Notes: generated by a model from the sequence alone, not told the origin. A stretch of 9,382 bases of DNA from Flavobacteriales bacterium (GCA_027032855.1 JALVLX010000167.1:1-9382), one strand, 5' to 3'; positions 1 through 6,994 are shown, numbered from the stretch's first letter. Numbers and translations: made by a program.

Positions 1-28
1 CATATTTCGTATTGTTTCTTGTGTGCGT

Positions 29-62
29 GCAAAGTTACTTAATTTTATAATACTTTTATCAA
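29..62 (-). promoter_or_regulatory. Leftward Bacteroidota-type promoter
   Basis: Read on the minus strand, TAACTTTGC (37 to 29) matches the TAnnTTTG -7 box of Bacteroidota housekeeping promoters. A TTG (62 to 60) lies 22 bases upstream, slightly further than the usual 19-21. It would drive a leftward gene that starts beyond the left edge. The -7 match is clear and the -33 match is weak. Confidence 0.45.
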
Positions 63-173
63 GCTGAAAAAAAATCTCGACAAAACACTTTTCCTCATCA
101 CAAAGACCTTGCCAAACATAAAAAAAAACTTTCAAGTTACTACTACACAACACCTTACAATATATAGCATTAA

Positions 174-185
174 AATTCCGGAATT
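174..185. other. 12-base perfect palindrome, possible operator
   Basis: AATTCCGGAATT is a perfect palindrome in an otherwise featureless AT-rich stretch. It lies between two copies of GCATTAA (167-173 and 187-193) spaced 20 bases apart. It is upstream of the receptor promoter at 255-286 and of the leftward promoter at 29-62, so a regulator site is possible. A chance palindrome in AT-rich DNA is not excluded. The rest of 1-312 shows no coding potential. Confidence 0.2.
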
Positions 186-254
186 GGCATTAATATTTCA
201 AAAAATAAAAAATCAGACATAAGTCATAAAATATTTTATTTTTAAAATTAAAAT

Positions 255-286
255 TTTGTTTTTTTTATATAAAACTCTTAAATTTG
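255..286 (+). promoter_or_regulatory. Bacteroidota-type promoter of the receptor remnant
   Basis: TTTG (255-258), a 20-base spacer and TAAATTTG (279-286) match the Bacteroidota -33 / -7 consensus. Transcription would begin near 293, giving a leader of about 20 bases before the ATG at 313. The promoter looks intact although the gene behind it is broken, so the remnant may still be transcribed. Confidence 0.65.
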
Positions 287-312
287 TTCATTGTTAACCT
301 AATTTTTAAATT

Positions 313-1098
313 ATGAAAAAGATTATTATTCTTACACTTATGTTTTTTAGCCTGTATGGATATTCACAAAAACTTACAGGCATTGTTGTCGATGAAAATA
401 ACTAAGTTGTTTCTGACGCAAACGTCTTGGTTATTCAAACCGGACAAGAAGTAAAAACCAACTATTTTGGCGAATTTTCACTTTTTATCAAAGAATTTCC
501 GGTTACTTTGGAAGTTAGTCATATCGGTTATGAGATAACTAAAGTCCAAGTAAAAAAAGCTAAAAAGCTAAACATTGTCTTAAAAGAAATCAACTTCTTC
601 CTGGATGACGTGGTTGTTTCGGCATCACGGGACAAAGAAAAGCTAAAAGAATCTCCTGTAAGTATCGAAGTTATGGGAGTAAACGAGATTAGAGAAGCCG
701 CATCTCCATCTTTTTACAGCAGCCTTGTTAATCTTAAAGGGGTTGACATCAACGTTAACTCACTTACATTCAACTCGGTAAACACTCGCGGATTTGCCAC
801 CTTTATCAACAAAAGATTTTTACAATTGGTAGATGGAGTAGATAACTCCTCACCCGTATTGGTTTTTCCCATAGGAAATTTTGCCGGCGCAAATGAACTG
901 GACGTCCAAAGAGTTGAGATATTACCCGGTGCCGCATCTGCATTATACGGTTCTAATGCCTTTAACGGGGTATTGAGTATTTTAACCAAAAGTCCTTTTA
1001 ATTATAAAGGCTTGAGTACGTATGTCAAATATGGACAAACCAAGCAAGAAGCAGCAGGTATCAACCCTTATTACGATGTAACTATTCAAACTCATTAG
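313..1098 (+). pseudogene. TonB-dependent receptor remnant (in-frame stop, 3' deletion)
   Basis: The ATG at 313 starts a signal peptide (MKKIIILTLMFFSLYGYSQ), followed by a carboxypeptidase-regulatory-like beta-sandwich domain (about residues 20-95) and a TonB receptor plug domain (about 98-225: LDDVVVSA, the NTRGF motif, VQRVEILPG, ALYGSNAFNGV). Such proteins sit in the outer membrane and import large substrates such as siderophores or glycans with TonB energy. A TAA at 403-405 (codon 31, context ENN-stop-VVSDAN) interrupts the frame, which otherwise stays open without a frameshift to the TAG at 1096-1098. Family members normally run to 700-1000 residues. Here receptor-like sequence stops at about residue 256 (position 1080), and the whole 22-strand barrel is missing. 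An open frame can be read from a TTG at 427, but it would lack a signal peptide and a barrel. I infer a pseudogene: one nonsense mutation plus a deletion that joined it to the end of the neighbouring leftward gene. The substrate cannot be told. Confidence 0.88.
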
Positions 1099-1840
1099 AA
1101 ATCTTATGTGTCATATTGCCTATTTTGTTTGACAACACATAAACGGTATTTAAAAAGTTATTGTTACTGTTATTGCTTAATGTTTTGACAAACATATCAT
1201 AATCCGATTTAAGCAACTTAAGATAATAAGTAGAATTTCCTGTATTTTTCTTTGAAGACATTAGTTTATTAATTAAAATGCCGACACCTTTGGTTAAAAT
1301 TTGAATTTTTGTGCTAACATCTTCAGACTTATCACCAAGAGATTTAAGGGCATACAAAAAAGTTAATTCCTGAATGGCAACCTCAATTTTTCTGGCATAT
1401 TCGTATTCATCAGACAATTTTTCAGAAGAAAATAAATTTATTTGAGCTATTAACTTATTATTCAGATCAGACAACTTACTTAACATCTTTTTCATCTTTC
1501 CCATTTGCTCCTTTTTAGGATTACGAAGAAAAACCATTCTGTTTTTATTTCTTAATGACTTAATCGTATTCAAAGTTTTTCGTATTTCAGGCTTATCTTT
1601 TGTATAAAGTTCCAGAGTTAGTATCGCATCTTCACTACTTGAAAAACTGTTATCCATTTCTCTATGAGCAACTTTTATGGATAAATTACTGTAAAAAAAA
1701 TCCTTAACAAGTTTTACCCCCGCTGTTCTGATATTATAAGCGGCATCAACAGCTTCTTTTATACTAATTTGCTCTTCAAACTGCGCCGATGCAAAATAAG
1801 GGAACATTACTAAGATGATATATAAAATATTTTTTTTCAT
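1082..1840 (-). CDS. Exported helical protein, PilJ-like paralogue 1 (last gene of a three-gene operon)
   Basis: The 252-residue product has a signal peptide with a likely cut after ASA (residue 19, before QFEEQ) and no later membrane helix, so it is probably periplasmic. The mature part is Lys/Glu/Leu/Ser-rich and mostly helical, with two similar stretches (about residues 27-110 and 150-235). Its layout, length and Ala-Gln cleavage site match the two genes upstream on the same strand, 21 bases away from the nearer one, so I infer paralogues in one operon. The helical pattern is like the PilJ-type sensor domain (type IV pili methyl-accepting chemotaxis transducer N-terminal domain), but the usual GRQRMLSQ signature is absent, so the assignment is tentative. 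Its TAG lies at 1082-1084, overlapping the receptor remnant at the deletion junction. The C-terminus might have been trimmed, although its length is near that of its sisters. Function unknown. Confidence 0.72.
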   Translation of the reverse strand: MKKNILYIILVMFPYFASAQFEEQISIKEAVDAAYNIRTAGVKLVKDFFYSNLSIKVAHREMDNSFSSSEDAILTLELYTKDKPEIRKTLNTIKSLRNKNRMVFLRNPKKEQMGKMKKMLSKLSDLNNKLIAQINLFSSEKLSDEYEYARKIEVAIQELTFLYALKSLGDKSEDVSTKIQILTKGVGILINKLMSSKKNTGNSTYYLKLLKSDYDMFVKTLSNNSNNNFLNTVYVLSNKIGNMTHKISNEFE

Positions 1841-1861
1841 AACAACTGTATTTACCGGTAT

Positions 1862-2638
1862 TTAGTTTTGAATTTGATTTATTAGCTCATAGAACAATAT
1901 ATAACTCTTTTTAGAAAAATATTTTGTATTGGAATACAACAATTTAGGACGATCATTCTGATTGTTGTAAATATTTTCTATCATTTTAAGACTATTGGCC
2001 AAGTCTGTTACATTTCTTTTATCTTGAAGCTTTTTGTATTTTGCCAATTTGCTAAGATTCTTCTCAATGGCTGAAAAATTAACGGTTATAGCTTTTTCAA
2101 TGGCAGGAAAATTCAATTGATTTTTGAACACATAATTAATGACTACTCCATCTATTCTTTTTGTATTCTCAACAACGTAATCGATATACTTAAATATTTT
2201 TTTATTGTCGTCATACTTGGGATGTTTTGACAAAAGTTCTTCGCGCATACTTTTACATTCCGATTCCAACATCAGTGTTGAATTTACAATTGTTTTATAA
2301 TTCTTTTGTTCCAAATCTATTATTGCCATACGAAAAACATTCCACTGACCTTGCAAGCTCATAAACTTGTCTCTAATCTTATTATCATCAGGCAAATGCA
2401 TGGAAATGTAGGAAATATTATCATCAAAAAGCGCCAAACTCTTATCAAAATCACTCATAATTTTTGTCTTAAACACTTGCGATTTCGCCAAAACAAAATT
2501 TTTCAAAAAACGGTTGGCAAGCATTTCATTTTCGTATAGACGTTTTGAAAGTTCTCCAATCGGATTTTCATCTTCTTGTGCAAATGCAACCGAAGAAAAT
2601 AATATAAGTAGCGCAAAAGAAAAAAATCTCTTTTTCAT
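1862..2638 (-). CDS. Exported helical protein, PilJ-like paralogue 2 (middle gene of operon)
   Basis: The 258-residue product starts with a clear signal peptide, cut after AFA (residue 20, before QEDEN). Of the three sisters it looks most like a PilJ-type sensor domain: a helix around LYENEMLANRFLKNFVLA sits where family members have the GRQRMLSQ-type helix, followed by FDKSLALFDDNISYI and then a helix with QWNVFRMAI, the position of the family's conserved Trp. A second, weaker copy of the pattern covers about residues 150-225 (YIDYVVENTKRI, then the FSAIEKNLSKL helix). No output domain is present, so any sensing would need a partner protein. It lies 19 bases after gene 3 and 21 bases before gene 1 of the operon. 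The family call is from memory of the pattern, and the ligand and role are unknown. A purely structural helical-bundle protein is the alternative. Confidence 0.74.
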   Translation of the reverse strand: MKKRFFSFALLILFSSVAFAQEDENPIGELSKRLYENEMLANRFLKNFVLAKSQVFKTKIMSDFDKSLALFDDNISYISMHLPDDNKIRDKFMSLQGQWNVFRMAIIDLEQKNYKTIVNSTLMLESECKSMREELLSKHPKYDDNKKIFKYIDYVVENTKRIDGVVINYVFKNQLNFPAIEKAITVNFSAIEKNLSKLAKYKKLQDKRNVTDLANSLKMIENIYNNQNDRPKLLYSNTKYFSKKSYILFYELINQIQN

Positions 2639-2657
2639 GTTTTATATTGTTTAAATT

Positions 2658-3437
2658 TTATCTATTTAACTTGTTAAAATACGCATCTTTTATCTGTTTG
2701 AGATGGTAATCAATACTCACACTCATCGAAAAAATAGTCTTAGGATTTCTGTATTTTTCACTTTGTAAATTGGCTTTTAAAAAGTTCCAATCCAAAATAA
2801 AATCCGGAAAATATTGACCGACAATGGGGTCATTAAGAAATGTATTACTCTTCTGAGCAATAAATTCATTGATTTTATCAATATTCTTTTGATAATTATG
2901 CGCAAAACTTTTGTTTAAATTTAAAATATTGGCATAATAACTGACACTGATTGTCTGAATAAGTTTTCTTAATTGTTGAATATCTCTGTAATTTTGAATG
3001 GCATTGCCATCTAAATTATAAACCACCAACATGGATTCACTTAAGTCTGAAATCATTTTGTCCAAAATGTTAATATCAAAATACAAACTGGAAAAATTTT
3101 TAGACGTCCTGGTAGCAGAAAACTTCGTGTCAAATTTTAACAAAAAATCCTTGATCTTATCAATATGAGCGCGCACTTGCGGGTTTGTTTCTTCCAAATC
3201 AATTTCACTGATATTTTCATTGATTTTTGCCAGTGCGTAATCTATCTCCTTTGTAGCTTGTCTCTTTTTCAAATTTTTTATGATGTACAACTTGTCTTTG
3301 GCAAGCATTTGTGCATAAACACCCATATCTAAAGCATCATCAAAAAGTTTAAACTTTGATACAGAATCATCAAATTGCGCATTTGTGGTAAGGGCAACGA
3401 TGGAAATTAGGAAAAGGATTATATATTTTTTTACCAT
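2658..3437 (-). CDS. Exported helical protein, PilJ-like paralogue 3 (first gene of operon)
   Basis: The 259-residue product has a signal peptide cut after TNA (residue 20, before QFDDS). The mature part is helical, with a first unit at about residues 33-105 (ALDMGVYAQMLAKDKLYI, then YALAKINENISEI) and a second at about 153-230 (QLRKLIQTISVSYYANI, then DFILDWNFLKANL). This is the same two-unit plan as its two sisters, although sequence identity looks low. It is the promoter-proximal gene: a TATATTTG -7 box lies 25-32 bases upstream of its ATG. The lower GC content of this operon compared with uvrC is visible by eye. I infer that the three proteins act together in the periplasm, but nothing in the sequence gives the function. 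Confidence 0.74.
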   Translation of the reverse strand: MVKKYIILFLISIVALTTNAQFDDSVSKFKLFDDALDMGVYAQMLAKDKLYIIKNLKKRQATKEIDYALAKINENISEIDLEETNPQVRAHIDKIKDFLLKFDTKFSATRTSKNFSSLYFDINILDKMISDLSESMLVVYNLDGNAIQNYRDIQQLRKLIQTISVSYYANILNLNKSFAHNYQKNIDKINEFIAQKSNTFLNDPIVGQYFPDFILDWNFLKANLQSEKYRNPKTIFSMSVSIDYHLKQIKDAYFNKLNR

Positions 3438-3461
3438 AACTTAAAAATATTATTGCACATA

Positions 3462-3469
3462 CAAATATA
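3462..3469 (-). promoter_or_regulatory. -7 box for the three-gene leftward operon
   Basis: TATATTTG on the minus strand (CAAATATA on the plus strand) fits TAnnTTTG. Transcription would start near 3455, about 18 bases before the ATG at 3437. I see no good -33 box at the right distance, so this may be a weak or regulated promoter. It lies in a 77-base divergent region shared with uvrC. Confidence 0.5.
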
Positions 3470-3485
3470 ATCTTTTTTTTATAAC

Positions 3486-3493
3486 TACTTTTG
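3486..3493 (+). promoter_or_regulatory. -7 box for uvrC
   Basis: TACTTTTG fits TAnnTTTG and would start transcription near 3500, about 15 bases before the GTG at 3515. No TTTG is found 19-21 bases upstream. The box covers the TTG at 3491, which argues against using that codon as the uvrC start. Confidence 0.5.
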
Positions 3494-3514
3494 TACTATT
3501 ATCATATTTGCATT

Positions 3515-5341
3515 GTGAAATCCATACAACAAATAACAAAGACCTTACCAAACAGTCCGGGAGTTTATCAATTTATTGATAAACAGGGTGTTATAATATA
3601 CGTAGGGAAAGCAAAAAATCTCAAAAAAAGAGTTAGCTCGTATTTTAACAAACACCAAACCGGTAAAACCAAAATTTTAGTAAGCAAAATTGCACATATT
3701 GAACACATTGTGGTTGAAACCGAAACCGATGCCTTATTACTGGAAAATGTACTGATCAAAAAACACCAACCCAAGTACAATGTCCTTCTCAAAGATGATA
3801 AGACGTATCCTTGGATTTGTATCAAAAAAGAAGCTTTTCCGCGGGTATTCTTAACTCGCACCTTGGTCAAAGACGGCTCTGAATACTATGGCCCCTACCC
3901 TTCCGTAAAAACCGCCCGCACCCTGCTCGATTTGATTCACCACCTTTATCCTATCCGCAGTTGCAAATTACGCCTTACTACTGAAAACATTGAAGTAGGC
4001 AAATTTGAAATCTGCTTGGATTATCATATCGGCTTGTGCAAAGCGCCCTGCGTAGGCTTGCAAACAGAAACCGAATATTCGGAAGATATTAAGCAAATTC
4101 GACAAATCATCAAAGGTGATTTTAAAACGGCTGTAAATTATTTTAAAAACCAAATGCAGACCTATGCCGCTACTCTCGAATTTGAAAAAGCCCAAGAAAT
4201 CAAAGAAAAGCTGGAATCTCTTGAAAATTATCAAGCGCGCTCCACCGTGGTCAATCCGGCAATCAGCAATGTGGAAGTTTACAATATCGTTTCGGATGCG
4301 ACTAATGCCTATGTAAACTTTTTGCAGGTAGGACACGGTGCCATCATACGCTCACATACGCTTGAAATCAAAAAGAAACTAGACGAAACCGACGAAGAAC
4401 TCCTGGAAATGGCCATTGTGGAAATGCGCAGTCGTTTTGACTTACAATCCAAAGAAATATATGTTCCCTTTGCCTTAGAAAATCTGAAAGACATCAAACA
4501 AACCGTACCCCAAAAAGGCGACAAAAAACGCTTGCTCGAACTATCCAAACGCAATGCCGTTTATTACCGGCTCGAAAAAATCAAACAACTGCAACTCACC
4601 GACCCCGATAAGCACGTCAACCGCCTGATGAAACAGATGCAAAAAGACCTGCGGCTGCCTGTTGAACCACGTCATATTGAATGCTTTGACAATTCCAACA
4701 TGCAGGGAACCAATCCGGTAGCAGCTTGTGTCGTGTTTAAAAACGGTAAACCCAGCAAAAAAGAATACCGGCACTTTAATATCAAAACCGTTGAAGGTCC
4801 CAACGATTTTGCATCAATGACCGAAATCATTGAACGACGTTACAGACGTTTGCTGGAAGAAAAAGCCCCCTTACCGCAACTCATCATCGTCGATGGTGGC
4901 AAAGGACAACTATCCGCAGCCGTCAAAAGTTTGAAAAAACTCGGCCTTTACGGTAAAATATCCATCATTGGTATTGCCAAACGATTGGAAGAAATTTATT
5001 ACCCGAACGATTCTATTCCCTTGTATCTCGACAAAAAATCCGAAACCTTACGAGTCATACAAAAAGCCCGTGACGAAGCACACCGCTTCGGAATTACGTT
5101 TCATCGCAAAAAAAGAATGAACAGCACCCTGCAATCGGAATTGGAACAAATACCCGGTGTCGGTAGCAAAACAATATTAAATTTGTTAAAACATTTTAAG
5201 TCGGTTAAACGGATTAAAGCAGCATCTTTGGAAGATTTAATAGCGGTGGTAGGTAAACATAAAGCCGGAATTTTGAAAAAATGGTTTAGGGGTAATGAGG
5301 AAAGGAGGAGTGAGGAAGGAGGAAGGAGGAAGGAGGAATGA
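3515..5341 (+). CDS. uvrC: Excinuclease ABC subunit C (UvrC)
   Basis: UvrC is the dual-incision nuclease of bacterial nucleotide excision repair; it acts with UvrA and UvrB to cut DNA on both sides of a bulky lesion. The 608-residue product contains, in order: a GIY-YIG nuclease domain (GVY 16-18, YVG 29-31, Arg39, Glu77) for the 3' cut; four Cys matching the Fe-S ligands of the family (150, 167, 175, 179); a UVR motif for UvrB contact (about 200-245); an RNase H-like domain for the 5' cut with Asp392, Asp431, Asp460 (VDGGKGQ) and His523; and a helix-hairpin-helix (IPGVGSKT) near the end. I chose the GTG at 3515 because the frame upstream encodes YYYHICI, unlike UvrC, and overlaps the -7 box; with GTG the protein begins MKSIQQITKTLPNSPGVY. 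The last 16 or so residues (GNEERRSEEGGRRKEE) come from a 7-base repeat and are not part of the family. Confidence 0.97.
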   Translation: MKSIQQITKTLPNSPGVYQFIDKQGVIIYVGKAKNLKKRVSSYFNKHQTGKTKILVSKIAHIEHIVVETETDALLLENVLIKKHQPKYNVLLKDDKTYPWICIKKEAFPRVFLTRTLVKDGSEYYGPYPSVKTARTLLDLIHHLYPIRSCKLRLTTENIEVGKFEICLDYHIGLCKAPCVGLQTETEYSEDIKQIRQIIKGDFKTAVNYFKNQMQTYAATLEFEKAQEIKEKLESLENYQARSTVVNPAISNVEVYNIVSDATNAYVNFLQVGHGAIIRSHTLEIKKKLDETDEELLEMAIVEMRSRFDLQSKEIYVPFALENLKDIKQTVPQKGDKKRLLELSKRNAVYYRLEKIKQLQLTDPDKHVNRLMKQMQKDLRLPVEPRHIECFDNSNMQGTNPVAACVVFKNGKPSKKEYRHFNIKTVEGPNDFASMTEIIERRYRRLLEEKAPLPQLIIVDGGKGQLSAAVKSLKKLGLYGKISIIGIAKRLEEIYYPNDSIPLYLDKKSETLRVIQKARDEAHRFGITFHRKKRMNSTLQSELEQIPGVGSKTILNLLKHFKSVKRIKAASLEDLIAVVGKHKAGILKKWFRGNEERRSEEGGRRKEE

Positions 5342-5347
5342 AGAGTG
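5299..5347 (+). repeat. 7-base purine tandem repeat across the uvrC stop
   Basis: Seven units of the type AGGAAGG lie end to end: GGAAAGG, AGGAGTG, three exact AGGAAGG, AGGAATG and AAGAGTG. The uvrC TGA (5339-5341) falls inside the array, so the last 14 or so codons of uvrC are repeat-derived. Because 7 is not a multiple of 3, gain or loss of one unit would shift the frame of this tail only. Confidence 0.85.
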
Positions 5348-5354
5348 AGTGACT

Positions 5355-5398
5355 TGTCCTGAAATAGGTTGTCACGAAAGTCAACAAAAAATAAGGAC
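5355..5398. other. Inverted-repeat segment, possible insertion-sequence end relic
   Basis: TGTCCTGAAATAGGTTGTCA opens a segment closed by ATAAGGAC. GTCCT (5356-5360) pairs with AGGAC (5394-5398), and inside it GTTG (5368-5371) pairs with CAAC (5382-5385). The opening resembles, from memory only, termini of IS3-type insertion sequences. No transposase is present. It could also be the uvrC terminator region, though there is no strong stem or T tract. Nothing else is seen between uvrC and the next gene. Confidence 0.25.
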
Positions 5399-5451
5399 GG
5401 AAAAAATTTCATATATTTAAAAACTTTTTCTGTTATAAAAAAACGTACTTT

Positions 5452-5850
5452 ATGGAAAAACAAAAAATGACCGAAATAGAATTTATTATATACGTAAAAG
5501 ACCAACAAAGAAGTATAGATTTTTATAAAAATGTTTTACAAATATCCCCTTCATTAGATGTGCCGGGTATGACTGAATTTATATTGGCTGACAATGTAAA
5601 ATTGGGCATCATGCCCGAAAACGGTATTGCAAAAATCATTTCTCCGAAAATGCCTCACCCAAAAAACGGAAACGGAATTCCTCGATGTGAACTATATTTA
5701 AAGGTAAACAACCCTACGGCATACATAAAAAGAGGAGTAGAATCTGGTGGAAAAATAATCAGTAAATTTAAAGAACGGGATTGGGGCGACAAAACCGGAT
5801 ATCTATCTGATTTAGACGGTCATATAATTGCTTTTGCTGAAAAAAAATAG
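5452..5850 (+). CDS. Small VOC-superfamily (glyoxalase-fold) protein
   Basis: The 132-residue cytosolic protein has the two-module VOC fold: a first beta-alpha-beta unit (EIEFIIYVKDQQRSIDFYKN, the typical strand plus S-x-x-FY helix) and a second one beginning at CELYLKV and closing with GYLSDLDGHIIAFAEKK, the usual 'xxDxDGxxxxf' ending. The superfamily includes glyoxalase I, fosfomycin- and bleomycin-resistance proteins and dioxygenases. The first-strand His and the C-terminal metal-binding Glu of glyoxalase I are not evident, so glyoxalase I activity is doubtful and the substrate is unknown. ATG 5467 (MTEIEF) is an alternative start that fits the family's beginning well; 5452 adds MEKQK. It probably forms an operon with the gene 19 bases downstream. 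I see no consensus promoter, only an approximate TACTTTAT just before the start. Confidence 0.88.
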   Translation: MEKQKMTEIEFIIYVKDQQRSIDFYKNVLQISPSLDVPGMTEFILADNVKLGIMPENGIAKIISPKMPHPKNGNGIPRCELYLKVNNPTAYIKRGVESGGKIISKFKERDWGDKTGYLSDLDGHIIAFAEKK

Positions 5851-5869
5851 TTTTATTAAAAATAATATT

Positions 5870-6724
5870 ATGGACGAATTAGAAAGATTAAAAAAATATG
5901 TAGAACAACTTATTCAAGAAGAAAACAACAAGAGCATACCTGATTTTGAAGGTTATTCACCAATTGAAATGAGCCATATATTGGAGCATCCCTTTGATAA
6001 TAACAGCCCGATACAACTGATTGAAACCGGTGAAGTAGATTATAACAACATGCCTTTGTTAAGTCAAATTAAACACCTGTTACAAATCGTTGAAGAAAAT
6101 GGTGAGCTTAAACTTACTGCTAAAGGGTTTTTACCTACAAAAGTTGTTGCAGAAATTTATCATCAAGGATTTATTAAAAATCAATTTATTGAACTAGGGA
6201 TTTCAAAACTTTATAAGGAAACAGACGCATTGGGTGTACACTTGACAAGACTAATTGCCGAGTTGTCTGGACTTGTAAAAAAACGACATAAAAAAATGAG
6301 CTTGACCAAAAAAGGTAAAGTTGAATTAAACGACAACTTTAAATTATTTAAAAGTATTTTCACGGCATACACCACAAAATTTAACTGGGCTTATAATGAC
6401 GGTTTTGGAGAAAATGATATTGGACAACTTGGTTTTGGATTTTCATTAATTTTATTAAACAAATACGGTTCTGAAAAACAGAGAAATCATTTTTATACTG
6501 AAAAATATTTCAAAGCTTTTCCAAAACTACTTGAATTAAATGAACAATCCGGAAATGACAGCTCTTATCGCTGTTATTCCGTTCGCACCTTTGACCGGTT
6601 TTTAGAATATTTCGGCTTCATTAAAATTGTAAAAATATCACCTTGGGATTCAATTAATTCTATTGAAAAAACTGATCGCTTTGATAAATTGATAAAAATA
6701 ATACCACCAAAAGCCGATTTGTAA
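5870..6724 (+). CDS. Conserved protein of unknown function, 284 residues
   Basis: The frame opens at 5828 with a TTG inside the VOC gene, but the ATG at 5870 (MDELERLKKYVEQL) is the sensible start, 19 bases after the VOC stop. The protein has no signal peptide or membrane helix and should be cytosolic. Visible parts: a charged N-terminal helix; a segment with YSPIEMSHILEHPFD and SPIQLI (about residues 30-55); a central part with LKLTAKGFLPTKVVAEIY and, later, MSLTKKGKVEL, which look like two winged-helix-type 'LTxxGxxxx' hairpins; and a C-terminal half with IGQLGFGFSLILLNKYG and YTEKYFKAFPKLLEL. I recall similar uncharacterised proteins in many bacteria, including Firmicutes, but no known function. 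The last part (RCYSVRTFDRFLEYFGF) may be another helical module. A DNA-binding role would be a guess from the hairpins alone. Codon use is AT-rich, lower in GC than uvrC. Confidence 0.85.
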   Translation: MDELERLKKYVEQLIQEENNKSIPDFEGYSPIEMSHILEHPFDNNSPIQLIETGEVDYNNMPLLSQIKHLLQIVEENGELKLTAKGFLPTKVVAEIYHQGFIKNQFIELGISKLYKETDALGVHLTRLIAELSGLVKKRHKKMSLTKKGKVELNDNFKLFKSIFTAYTTKFNWAYNDGFGENDIGQLGFGFSLILLNKYGSEKQRNHFYTEKYFKAFPKLLELNEQSGNDSSYRCYSVRTFDRFLEYFGFIKIVKISPWDSINSIEKTDRFDKLIKIIPPKADL

Positions 6725-6740
6725 CATACAATTTTATAGA

Positions 6741-6777
6741 AATTCCGCTGAGCCTCGTAGAGGCGACACCTTTGTAA
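6741..6777. repeat. REP-like palindromic element (GCCTC-GTA-GAGGC)
   Basis: GCCTC (6752-6756) and GAGGC (6760-6764) form a perfect 5-base stem around GTA, flanked by GAAATTCCGCTGA and GACACCTTTGTAACA. Read on the minus strand, TTACAAAGGTGTCGCCTC followed by TACGAGGCTC resembles hairpin repeats scattered through intergenic regions of Bacteroidota genomes, as far as I recall. It follows the gene ending at 6724 by a few bases. Confidence 0.5.
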
Positions 6778-6860
6778 CAGAAACAACAACAACAAACATA
6801 TACACACCTCCCATAATAAACAGAAAAACCAAAGAATTACTAGACATAATAGACGCTCGT

Positions 6861-6890
6861 AAAAAATAGCATCCGTATGCTATTATTTTT
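6861..6890. terminator. Terminator-like hairpin, possibly bidirectional
   Basis: AATAGCAT (6865-6872) and ATGCTATT (6877-6884) pair perfectly around a CCGT loop, with A6861-A6864 on the left and ATTTTT (6885-6890) on the right. This suits a rho-independent terminator for transcripts from the left (5452-6724 operon), and the flanking A run would give a U run on the other strand. The stem is AT-rich, hence modest strength. Apart from the features listed, 6779-6860 and 6891-6970 show nothing recognisable. Confidence 0.6.
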
Positions 6891-6971
6891 CTTTACAAAC
6901 TTCAACTATAATCATATCACCCCTACTGTATTCTATGGTGTTTTTTGAAGCGCATAGGATTCTTTTACAGT

Positions 6972-6994
6972 GAGACGCATGAGGCATGTGTCTC
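6972..6994. repeat. Palindromic REP-like element (GAGACgCATG / CATGtGTCTC)
   Basis: GAGACGCATG (6972-6981) and CATGTGTCTC (6985-6994) pair at nine of ten positions around AGG, followed by TAC. It resembles the GTAGAGACGC...GCGTCTCTAC hairpins known as dispersed repeats in several bacterial phyla (memory only). It is directly followed by the 7-base repeat at 6995-7022. Confidence 0.5.

Noticed and set aside
403..405. Programmed readthrough or recoding of the TAA
   Set aside because: No stimulatory structure is evident, and the gene also lacks its entire barrel, so simple decay explains both defects.
3568..4774. Four minus-strand frames of 77-122 residues inside uvrC
   Set aside because: They mirror the codon pattern of a well-conserved uvrC and resemble no family.
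5101..5508. 135-residue minus-strand frame under the end of uvrC
   Set aside because: Antisense shadow of uvrC and of the purine array, Leu/Ser/Phe-rich with no recognisable motif.
6702..6869. Open frame ending TNIYTPPIINRKTKELLDIIDARKK-like in two parts, just before the hairpin
   Set aside because: There is no ATG, GTG or TTG start, and its first half (SAEPRRGDTFV) is the translated REP-like element. It could be a gene relic but nothing supports a coding gene.
6861..6994. CRISPR-like arrangement of short palindromes
   Set aside because: The hairpins differ in sequence and are not regularly spaced; no cas gene is near.
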